Below, one piece after another: positions 55,689-64,000 of a stretch of DNA of 64,000 nucleotides. Under the pieces are notes generated by a model. The model saw only the letters and a program-made list of their open reading frames with translations. It was not told the origin of the DNA and did no database searches. Numbering within the stretch: position 1 is the stretch's first letter; each line of letters begins with the position of its first letter. This DNA is from Pyropia yezoensis (Eukaryota > Rhodophyta > Bangiophyceae > Bangiales > Bangiaceae). The position numbers and the translations under genes are program-made. Location of the stretch: positions 41,779,030-41,843,029 of the forward strand of contig CM020618.1 in NCBI GenBank assembly GCA_009829735.1. The letters are read 5' to 3'.

Positions 55689-56157
55689 TGTGGCAAAAAC
55701 CACTTGCACACACGACACCCAAGTTGGGGCGATGTACAAGGGCTGCCTCCCGTGTCGGGGGAACCGGAAGAAGTGCAAGTCGCACACACTCTGTCCCTGT
55801 TGTGGGGCAAACACCCCACTGACAAACAAGAGGATGGTGTGTGGTCCAACAGTTTCTTGGTCGGGACGGGGACGCAGGGCCAAGCCCCGCTGTCCCTCCC
55901 CTTATCCCCCCAGGGTCCACTCAGAATCTCGCCACTCAGAATCTCCCACCCCAGCACCTGCCCACCGGGCCACACGAAAATTCAAGACGATAAATGCAGA
56001 AAACCCTCAAATCCAAGTTGGATTTACTACTAAGCTAACTATCCCAAACTTAGGGAATACGGACCCAAATGCAGGGGGAGGAACGGATCAGGCTAGTGGC
56101 CTGCCGCCCCTTGCATGGCAGGTGTTGCCCCCGTACCTAGGGGTCAATACTGCCACA
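55689..56157 (-). repeat. 3' LTR of right chromovirus (469 bp)
   Basis: On the minus strand it starts TGTGGCA (56157) right after the polypurine tract GAGGAGAGGGGAG (56170-56158) and ends TGCCACA (55689). It matches the left LTR. The flanks beyond the two LTRs are unrelated, as expected for independent insertions or a breakpoint at the LTR edge. Confidence 0.9.
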
Positions 56158-56494
56158 CTCCCCTCTCCTCAGTTCCGACCGACCCGGTCGGCCCTGTGAG
56201 GGGGAGCGTAAACGCACGTCTCGGCGTTGGGGGCGCGACTTGCTGTCCCCCCTGGAGTACGTAACGCGGATGTGGAGGCGGTCACGTTGACGGCCCCTCT
56301 CCTCAAGCTTGCCCACTCGGCAGCTTGCTCTCCCCGGCTCTCACTTCACCATCCCACCACCTCCCCTTCACCTTCCACTGGGCCGCCCCACGCTGGGGAG
56401 GCCACCCGTCTACCCACGATCCGAGTCCCCCTCAACTCGAGGCGGTTCTCGTGCCGCTGTAGCCAGGGCGTCTCTCCCCAACTTGGGGAGAGCC

Positions 56495-58438
56495 ATGGCG
56501 ACCCCGGGGGTGGAGACGGACTCTCTTGACGAGCGCATGGAGGACACCTCCTACGGTGCAGCGCCCGCCGGGACTTCCGGCGGGGGCTCCGCGATCGCTC
56601 CGGGGGATGGGACTCCCGCGTCACCCGGCTTTGGGTTGACGGCGGGGTCTCCCCCGGAGGCGGGACAAGTTGTCCCGCGTGAGGCCTTGGGGCGGTGGTT
56701 TTACCCCGCTCGGCCTCTATATGAGGAGGGGTTGACTGTTCTTCGCTGTGGCCGACTTGGCGCAGCGATGGGTCGGGTATGGGACCGCCTACGGGAGAAG
56801 TATCCCCGTAGGGTCGGGTTCCCTGCCGGCTTCAGGACGGACCAGTTTGCCTTCCTGGACGATGAGGAGGTTGAGGACGCTCAGCGTGCCAAGGCCATGG
56901 TGGACCGCGGGGGAACTATCCCGGGTCCCGGCGACTTGCCGACCTTTACTTGGGACGCGGTGGCAACTCGCCCCCCGTACCTTCACGAGGCCGATCCGCA
57001 CACTCATCACTTTGACGTGCGGATGGAGAAGGACTTCCGGCGAGGTCTCTACTTGGCGACCTCGGCTCAACTTGAGTTTCCTCAGCAGTCTGCTGCCAGT
57101 AAGGAGCAGTACTATCCGAAGAAGCCCGAGTATTGGCCTCAAGTAGAGGTGCCCTACGGGTTCCCGGCGTTGCTGCCACGGTTGCTTGACCACTTCGGCT
57201 CCATCATGCTGACGGCTGGCCCTGATCATCCGGTGTGGGCCATGTTGGCCACCCAGTGGCTCCTCGAGGTCATGTCGACCTGGGTGTCTTGTGTTCAGCG
57301 GCGGGGGATGCTCTGGCATCTCCCCCTCCGGCTTATCCAAGATCTGGAACAGCTCACCCCTCAGCTATTTGCTGAGGGGTGCTCATCAGGACAACTCACT
57401 CTACTTGAGGAGATGCTCCGCCTCCACAAGTTTATCGAGTGGGAGAGCATTGAGCACAAGTTGCGCCGCCCCACTCGTGGGCCCAAGGACGATGGCGCAC
57501 TTCGCCAGTTCGTGTGGGTCGCTCGTGAACTTCACGGCGGCCGTGTGGTCCTACGAGAGGGGTTGGGCATCGGGGACTACCCGTATGCCCCGGGGGTGGA
57601 TCGCCACACTGCGCCACCCCCGGACAAGGCCATAGTGATGGCCGTGCCCTCACATGATGACCATATGACTCAACCCACTGCGGGGGCCCCAAGTCGGGGT
57701 CGCAGTTACACCCGGGTCCCGCCACCTCGGCGTGCCCCTCCGCTTCCTCCTGTCCCCTACCAGCCGCACGGGGACATCCCGATTAGCGTGGCCGTTGAGT
57801 CGTCCACCCCGGTGTCCCCCAACTTGGGGGCCACCCTCCTGACGGTATACCCCAAGTTGGTGTTACCGCCCACGCCTCTAACCTCAGAGATGATGATCAC
57901 CACGTTGGTGCGCACCATTTCCTGGTTGGCCGCGTCGACCGCAACCCTTCAAACTTCCGAGACTCCTCAACTTGAGGAGCGCGTTCTTACTGCAGTGGCG
58001 ACCGCGAGTTGCGAGTCGGTGGCGGAGTTTATGACGGCCGAGTTGGCTCGCATTGGGGCTATTATGCCCCAGCCAGCCCCACTTGGGCGTGGCAAACGTC
58101 GTGCGAGCCGGGCATACTCGCCTCCTCGCCGTCGTCGCCGACGCTCGCGGCGCTCTCCCTCCGTGTCGGAAGACGAGTTGTCTTACTCCGTCTCGGAGTC
58201 CTCGACTCCGTCAGAGTCGGAGTCGGTCCGGCGTCTGCGTCGCCAACTTGCGCGCAAGACTAAGCAGAAGAGCAGCCGCGGTCGTCGCCACTTGCGCGAC
58301 CGTGAGGGGCGCGACGGGTCCGACTTGGAGCCGCCGGCCCCGCCGACTGGTGGGGAGCGTTATCGCCGTGGGTCTCGCCGCTCGCCTCTACGTGAGGGCG
58401 AGGGCCGTGGGGTTGGAGAGCCTAGCATGCATGCCTAG
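56495..58438 (+). CDS. Antisense ORF of the right chromovirus copy, 647 aa, function unknown
   Basis: This is the counterpart of 3187-5130, again on the strand opposite to pol and intact for 647 codons from ATG 56495. Amino-acid differences are scattered: ATRPP versus AIRPP, RGLYLAT versus RGPYLVT, EYWPQ versus EWWPQ. The Arg/Ser-rich tail is kept. A 21-bp odd palindrome ends two bases before this ATG (56472-56492), in the same place as in the left copy. The absence of stops or indels here, while pol has three lesions, suggests either recent selection or chance. A dN/dS estimate would separate these. Confidence 0.75.
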   Translation: MATPGVETDSLDERMEDTSYGAAPAGTSGGGSAIAPGDGTPASPGFGLTAGSPPEAGQVVPREALGRWFYPARPLYEEGLTVLRCGRLGAAMGRVWDRLREKYPRRVGFPAGFRTDQFAFLDDEEVEDAQRAKAMVDRGGTIPGPGDLPTFTWDAVATRPPYLHEADPHTHHFDVRMEKDFRRGLYLATSAQLEFPQQSAASKEQYYPKKPEYWPQVEVPYGFPALLPRLLDHFGSIMLTAGPDHPVWAMLATQWLLEVMSTWVSCVQRRGMLWHLPLRLIQDLEQLTPQLFAEGCSSGQLTLLEEMLRLHKFIEWESIEHKLRRPTRGPKDDGALRQFVWVARELHGGRVVLREGLGIGDYPYAPGVDRHTAPPPDKAIVMAVPSHDDHMTQPTAGAPSRGRSYTRVPPPRRAPPLPPVPYQPHGDIPISVAVESSTPVSPNLGATLLTVYPKLVLPPTPLTSEMMITTLVRTISWLAASTATLQTSETPQLEERVLTAVATASCESVAEFMTAELARIGAIMPQPAPLGRGKRRASRAYSPPRRRRRRSRRSPSVSEDELSYSVSESSTPSESESVRRLRRQLARKTKQKSSRGRRHLRDREGRDGSDLEPPAPPTGGERYRRGSRRSPLREGEGRGVGEPSMHA

Positions 58439-58549
58439 TTGGCAGCTGCCTTTGTTGTGAGAGTGTGAGGGTTAGGGCTGTAGTTAACAGCCACTCTGCG
58501 TACCACTTCGACTTGAAGCACTCTCTTGGCACTGTTGCTCGGCCTTCCC

Positions 58550-61500
58550 TCACGTTGAGGGAGGGCTGTTAGGGTCTATCTCATTCCGGGTACAGTACGC
58601 CCGGACCTTCTCAGCGGGAAGGTCCTCCGCATACTCCCACGTATCATCCTTGGCCTTATAGCCGAACCAACGCACCCTCAACATGAGGCGGTCAGTGTCC
58701 TCATCCCATACGTGGTCGATGAACTTATCGAACACGTACTCCTGCGGGCCCTGTTTGGCCGCAGGCAGTGAGGGGAGGCGCCACGCTTCCAAAGCACGCG
58801 CCCAGGCTGGGTCGCCTGCAGGCGGTGGTGCAACTTTGACCACGTCCTGTCCGTTCACTGTGCGGACCCCATCGTCACTTTCGATGGTGAAGCGCCGCCC
58901 ATCAGTACGAAGGACCTGGTACGGCCCCTTCGTCTGGAATACCAACTTACCCCCAGTTGGGGTGTGTGAGTGTACCAGCACCCAGTCACCCTGCTCGGGG
59001 ACATGTTTAGCATTGCGCACCTTTTTGTCAAAGGTACGCTTGTAGCGCTTTTGTGCTTTGTCCATCTCAGCCCTGACTTTAGGGATGAGGTTTTCAAGCC
59101 TAGCAGCGAACTCCTCCTTACTCTCAGTAGGAGTAGGCGTACTGCCGCCATCCTCCCTAGTTGGGAGCGGCCGCCGCACGGCAATAGACCGCACGCGACG
59201 GGGGGTCACAAAAGCGAGGGGTACTTCCCCGGTAGATGAGTGAACCTGCGAATCGTAGGCAGTGGTAAGAATAGAAATGTATTGGTCCCACGTCTTCACG
59301 TGCTCACTCACATAGTGGCGCAGCTGCCTAACAATAGTTTTGTTGAAGCGCTCCACCTGCCCATTAGTTTGTGGGTGGTAGGGGGTGGCATAGTTTGCCC
59401 GCACCCCCAACATATCCAGCACTCCCTGAAACAGTACAGACGCAAATTGCGGTTCATTGTCCGATAGTGTACTATCCGGAATGCCATACGCGGCAACCCA
59501 GTGATCTAGGAAGGCTGACACGACTGACATGGCCGTGATCTCTGCCAGTGGGATCGCTCGCGTAAGTTTCGTGAAGCGGTCACAGATAACCAGGAGGTAC
59601 TGGTCGCCCTCCTCGGTCACTGGCAGTGGCCCAAGGATGTCCATCGCCAACGCGGCAAAGGGCTCCTTGGCCGGGAACAATAGCATAGCCGTAGTAGGCC
59701 GCCGTTCCATCAGACGATTCTGTGCACAACTTGTGCAGGCAGCCACCCAACTGTAGATGTCCACCACCATGGACGGCCAGTAGTACCTGGTCCTCAGGGT
59801 CCGGTACAGTTTACTAGACCCCAGGTGTCCACCTGTGGGAGCGTTATGCTCCCTCTCAAGGATACTGTCCTTGAGGGATGCGGGGACGACAAGTTGTTCG
59901 GTCCCCTGGAATACCCCCCTCCTCATGAGGAGGCCATCGTCTCCAAGAAAGAACCGCGTCTCCGCCACTGTATCCAGTGTATCCCTCTGCGACTTGCAGA
60001 AGGGATCCTCGGCCTGGGCCTTCACCACCTCGTCCAGGGACAGGGGCAAGTACTTCTTGTTCCCTGGCGCCTCGGGGTTCAACGCCTGACCCGAGCGCGT
60101 GACTACCCCCACGATGGGGATGTCCTCATCGACTGGATTAGTGTCCAGCCCCTCGGTAGGTACCCGAGAGAGGCCGTCGGCAAGGGCATGTTGCCTGCCA
60201 GGTCGGTACTCAATATCAAAGTTGAAGGGTGCCAGTCGCACCCTCCACCGGTTGAGACGAGTGTTCGTACAGTCCGTCTTGAAGATGAACTGCAACGCGC
60301 GGTGGTCACAGCGGATGAGGAACTTCTCACCCTCTAGGTAGTGACGAAGTGACGTCACCGCCCACACCACTGCGAGTCCTTCCAACTCGGTGACTCCGTA
60401 GTTCTTCTCGTTAACACTGAGACGCCCCGGACGGACAACATGTCCCAAGTACTCCACCTCTTGAGTGAAGAGGTGGCACTTACTCGCCTTCAGTGACACA
60501 CCGGCGTCAGCAAGTAGCTTGAACACCTGGCCAAGATGGCCAATGTGTTCCTCCGGACTTCGGGAGAACACAATGATATCGTCTAGGTACACAAGACAGA
60601 TCTGCCACCGTACTCCGGCCAGAATCATGTCCATAGCGCGCTGGAAAGTTGCCGGCGCGTTACACAGACCAAACGGTAGGCGTTTGCACTGGTAGGTACC
60701 ACAGTGACAGGTAAAGGTAGTTCTATGCCTGTCCTCCGGGGCAATGGGAATTTGCCAGTACCCCGCGTTACAGTCCAGGGTAGAGAACACGTTTGCCTCC
60801 CCCAGAGAGTCCAGACAGTCATCCATCCTAGGTAGGGGATAACTGTCCTTCACCGTGCTCTCGTTGAGCTTACGGTAGTCGATACAGAACCGGGGGGTCC
60901 CATCAACTTTGGGGACGATAACCACCGGACTCGCCCACTCGGCGTTGCTGGCCTCGATCACATCGAGGGCCTCCATGCGAGCGACTTGCTACTTAACGAG
61001 GGCCCTTGAACGGGGTCCTCCCCTATACGGTTGTTGGCTTATAGGGGGTGCACCGGGCTTCAACTCGATCCGGTGTTGGGTGGCTCTCATGAGTCCCAAT
61101 TGGCCATCCCACAACTTGTGATATTGGTCCAAGAGGCGTTCAACTTGAACCCTCAACCTGGGTGGGACACCCTCCATGTTCACATGGGGCCGAGAAGAGG
61201 CGGCCGACTTGGCTTGATGCTTCTCCTTTCCGGACTTCGGGTCGCTACTTGCGCCCGCGTTGAGGGTGGCCGCTACTACCGGTCCCTCATGTTGGTCGAT
61301 ATAGCCGAACTTGGCTCCCGACTTGAAGTACTTGGGCGACGAGCTCAGGTTCATAACCTGGATCCTCCACGGGACTCCGGCTTTGGAGTCCATCGTGCCA
61401 AGGGCGACATGCACTTGGTGCTTGCGAGCAAGACGGGGGTGAGGGTGCACCAACCCGTTCCCCGTATAATCAGTTACAACATCAACGTGCGCCACCGAGT

Positions 61501-62158
61501 TGGGGGGCAACGTGACTTTACGGGCTAAACGCAGGGTAGCAGTAAACCCTTCCCTCACAGAGCAAACAGGCTTCGACTGTGAGACTGTCACAGGAGCCAC
61601 AGACTTTCCCTTACCAAGGATGGGGATAGTCTCCCCATTCATCAACTTGACCCAGTACTCAGGGCCACAAATCAAAGGCACTTGTGTAACAACATAAGGG
61701 GTACCCAGAAGCTGGGGTACCGATATATTCTCAACTACACCATAGGTCACGTCGACCTCATGGGTCCCCAACCTAGTTGGTAGGGTTACGGCACCAACGA
61801 TGGGAAGTACCCCACCATTGATATCGATCAGATGGTCAGCTTTAGACTTCCAGCGTTGGAGCTTCATCTCCTTTGGTTATAGCGACTTGCGTATCAAGGA
61901 GGCTCCTGACCCGGTATCAAGTACGATACGGGCACAACAGGCGCGGCCGGGGGCAAGTTGCACCCGTCCAGCCACCTGAAAGTTCTCAACCGTCACCACC
62001 GCGATGACCCGACGTGGGTTTACGTTCTTGGGAAGTCCTACCCGAGGTGGGCGGACTCCCTTAGGTCGCCGCAGTATCCGGCACAGTTGGTTCGTCCTCC
62101 TGGCCCACTTGGCCGAGGCTGCCGTTGTGAGCTTCGGACGGCCAGCTCCAACGGTCAT
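58550..62158 (-). pseudogene. pol: Protease-RT-RNase H-integrase-chromodomain, decayed
   Basis: The frame begins at ATG 62158, overlapping the gag stop. An aspartic protease motif (VLDTGSGASLI, near 61910) is followed by an in-frame TAA at 61877-61879, then RT sequence. A TAG at 60989-60991 replaces a Glu codon seen in the left copy. RT with the YLDD box continues to a fused AACGAG/AAGAAC junction at 60401-60412, where 375 bp (125 codons) present in the left copy at 852-1226 are missing. That removes the RT connection region and the first RNase H catalytic Asp. Downstream, integrase keeps its zinc finger and all three catalytic motifs (MDILGP, LSDN, GQVERF), and the chromodomain is intact to the stop at 58550. 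The frame is otherwise continuous. Confidence 0.92.
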
Positions 62159-64000
62159 TCGTTTCCCGCCGACTTGGCGTCCGAATCTGAGGACAAAGGG
62201 GAAGACGACGAGTCCGAGGACGACGTGTCCGCCCCCTTCGTCGAGGGTGTGGCGACCGCTACCACCGGTCGAGACCCACCCTCGCGGCGTGAACGTACGT
62301 CGTTCGTAACCAACTTCTTACTCGCGTTCCTAACAAGTTGTTTGATGCGTTTACTCAACTTGGGGCAGTCATATGCCCAGTGTCCGTCGGAGTTGCAGTT
62401 CCAACACCGATTGTCAGTTCCCGGAGGGGTCTTCCCAACTGGGGAAGACGAAGAGATACCCTGGGAAGTTCCCACGGCAGCTACCACCCTCTCCTTGCGG
62501 ATTCGGCGTGCCTCTCTCAGCTCTCTGGCCTGGCGCGCCTCCTCCCGTTCCTTGGCCAACTCGGCTTGACGCTCCTGGCGTTGTTCCTCCCGCAACTTGC
62601 GGTAGGCCTCGCCTCTGCGGTAGGCGAACCTAGCCAACTCGGACAGGGTCGCCCGGGCAGTGTTATGCTCCCGGGTCTCCATCCGGACTGACCAATGGAG
62701 TCCCTCCACAAACCGACTCTTCACCACAGCTTGTGGATGAAGAAACCCACAAAGATTGTTGAGCTTACGGACTCGCTCCGCAAAGGACAACTCGTCCTCC
62801 GCCTCTTCCTGATGGGCTTGCGTAGACTCCTCGACTTGAGAAGCCAACGCCGCTTCATCAACCATGGCCCTCAACAACCAGTTGACGAGCTCCAAATAGG
62901 ACGTCACCTCCCCAGCGCCTCCACTTGAGGAGCTGGGCATGACGGACATAAGTTCTGTCCGTAGGTCGCCCTTCGTAAACTCCTGTAGCATGTAAAAAGC
63001 CATGCCTTCACTTATGGCATTGTCGTCACAGGCTTTTGTGAAACGACGTAGGAACTCAAAGACACGGAGGGGGGGAGTTCCATCCCACTCCGCTTTGTGC
63101 CCAAAAGAGTGAAGTGCATTCTTCTTGGCACGGCCCATGGCTCGGGCCTGGTCAGGACCATACGCCACCGACTTGTTGTGGAGGGCGTAGGTCTCACAAT
63201 CAAAGATCCTCTGGTAGACCGGGTTGGCTACCTGGATCTTGGGCGGCACCTCACGTTGAGGGAGCAGCCGCTGTGGCACTGGGGTAAGTTCACCCTCAGT
63301 GCCTGTAGTCCGGCGCGGCGCGCTTGGTGTAGCCGCCGGCGTTGCCGGGGGGAACTCCCCCATGAAGGGCGTATGCCCCACCGAGTATGGTGTGGCTCCC
63401 TCGTTGGGAGTCACAGGTGTCGCCCCCTGTTTGGGGCGACCCGAGATAGGCGTGAGGGGGGATCCCCCCTGCGCCTGCGGGCTCGAAAGCCCCGATCCGG
63501 TCTGGACATTAAGGCCATCTGGCAAACTCGCCACAATCTGATTCAGAATAGTATTCGTCATCGTGACCACCAGGTCCGGCAAAGTCTGCCGCAACACATT
63601 GGTCGCCTCCCGACGGACAGTTTCCGCGAGGAGTGGATTGACGACTCCAGTTGAGTCTCGGTCCGCCTCCGGGAGTCCACCTGAGGGGTAACCACGATCC
63701 TCAGGGGTCTCAACCGGGTGCATGGGCGCGAGCCCATCGCCGACCAACGGAGGTCCGCCGTCCTCCGAAAGCCTAGTTGGCGACGGCTCCAAGCCAAAGT
63801 TGGCCTCATCCCGAGTGGAACCCGCGGGGACAGTCCTCACCCCTTGGGACGTTCCCGTTGAGTATACCACACGGTGGCCAGACTTCGGCCCACCCACATC
63901 AGAAGTGTCACCCGAGTGAACTCCCGACTGAGTCGGGGTGGCCTGTTGCCCGCCCGTACTTCCAGTCCTGCTGGCTTGAGGGACCTCCAGTCCCTCTGCG
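62155..64000 (-). CDS. gag: Gag of the right chromovirus (N-terminus beyond window)
   Basis: The frame is open from the right edge to a TGA at 62157-62155. A Pro/Gly/Ser-rich N-terminal half leads to a capsid-like helical region (about 63300-62580: FLRRFTKACDDNAISEGMAF, SYLELVNWLLRAMVDEAAL, VKSRFVEGL). A charged coiled stretch (REEQRQERQAELAKEREEAR) follows, then one CCHC zinc knuckle (CWNCNSDGHWAYDC, near 62420-62380). The C-terminus is Ser/Asp-rich. The stop overlaps the pol ATG as ATGA, with pol in the -1 frame. No lesion is seen in the part present. Confidence 0.85.
   Translation of the reverse strand, partial: AEGLEVPQASRTGSTGGQQATPTQSGVHSGDTSDVGGPKSGHRVVYSTGTSQGVRTVPAGSTRDEANFGLEPSPTRLSEDGGPPLVGDGLAPMHPVETPEDRGYPSGGLPEADRDSTGVVNPLLAETVRREATNVLRQTLPDLVVTMTNTILNQIVASLPDGLNVQTGSGLSSPQAQGGSPLTPISGRPKQGATPVTPNEGATPYSVGHTPFMGEFPPATPAATPSAPRRTTGTEGELTPVPQRLLPQREVPPKIQVANPVYQRIFDCETYALHNKSVAYGPDQARAMGRAKKNALHSFGHKAEWDGTPPLRVFEFLRRFTKACDDNAISEGMAFYMLQEFTKGDLRTELMSVMPSSSSGGAGEVTSYLELVNWLLRAMVDEAALASQVEESTQAHQEEAEDELSFAERVRKLNNLCGFLHPQAVVKSRFVEGLHWSVRMETREHNTARATLSELARFAYRRGEAYRKLREEQRQERQAELAKEREEARQARELREARRIRKERVVAAVGTSQGISSSSPVGKTPPGTDNRCWNCNSDGHWAYDCPKLSKRIKQLVRNASKKLVTNDVRSRREGGSRPVVAVATPSTKGADTSSSDSSSSPLSSDSDAKSAGNE

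Larger units (their letters stand above)
55689..64000 (-). mobile_element. Ty3/gypsy chromovirus, right copy (inverted relative to the left one)
   Basis: In element orientation (right to left) it runs gag (entering from the right edge), protease, pol, antisense ORF, polypurine tract (56170-56158) and LTR (56157-55689). The 5' LTR lies outside. It aligns with the left copy over 55689-61252. Gag and protease (61253-64000) are seen only here. Lesions are a TAA after protease, a TAG in RT and a 375-bp internal deletion. Confidence 0.93.

Overview
This 64 kb window looks like a nuclear chromosome segment of a GC-rich, intron-poor eukaryote. The coding evidence is eukaryotic: a cytosolic-type cysteinyl-tRNA synthetase, a Nup62/Nsp1-type FG nucleoporin, and ribosomal protein uS19 (RPS15) with a GT-AG intron. 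It also holds a secreted alpha-carbonic anhydrase and a secreted LPMO-like protein with a GT-AG intron. Very high GC, few short introns, long C/G homopolymers and Ty3 chromoviruses plus a tyrosine-recombinase retroelement would suit a bangiophyte red alga (Porphyra/Pyropia type). That assignment is inference from style, not from a marker gene.

Layout. 1-5936: 3' part of a Ty3/gypsy chromovirus (plus strand): broken pol, then a 647-codon antisense ORF, a polypurine tract and a 468-bp LTR. 6074-7925: 5'-truncated second chromovirus (minus). 7926-13308: low-complexity C/G-rich DNA with minisatellites. 13309-14143: kinase-like fragment and a hypothetical ORF. 14654-16891: CARS. 20628-21518: alpha-CA. 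24373-27014: NUP62 (minus) with a homopolymer frameshift. 27490-28848: Tc1/mariner-like non-autonomous element. 29219-30601: orphan membrane protein (minus). 31890-32771: basic phosphoprotein-like ORF. 33900-34630: RPS15 (minus, two exons), divergent from 35602-36712, an LPMO-like gene with two exons. 36713-41763 and 47301-50200: AT-richer, gene-free DNA on both sides of a YR (DIRS/PAT/Ngaro-type) retroelement at 41764-47300 with split direct repeats. 52313-53287: secreted basic-repeat protein. 55689-64000: a second copy of the first chromovirus in the opposite orientation, reaching into gag.

The window is therefore bounded by two inverted copies of one retroelement family. Two features of this family deserve most attention. 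(i) An ORF antisense to pol, between pol and the 3' LTR, is intact with exactly equal length in both copies while both pol genes have decayed. (ii) The family carries dozens of short odd palindromes. They read as mini-hairpins with variable perfect stems and a near-invariant pentaloop, C(AASTT)G. They occur in gag, pol, the antisense ORF and the LTR, in different reading frames, and I did not see the pattern in the unique DNA between the copies.

The host genes show no functional cluster. They are housekeeping genes (CARS, RPS15, NUP62) and secreted enzymes separated by low-complexity spacers.
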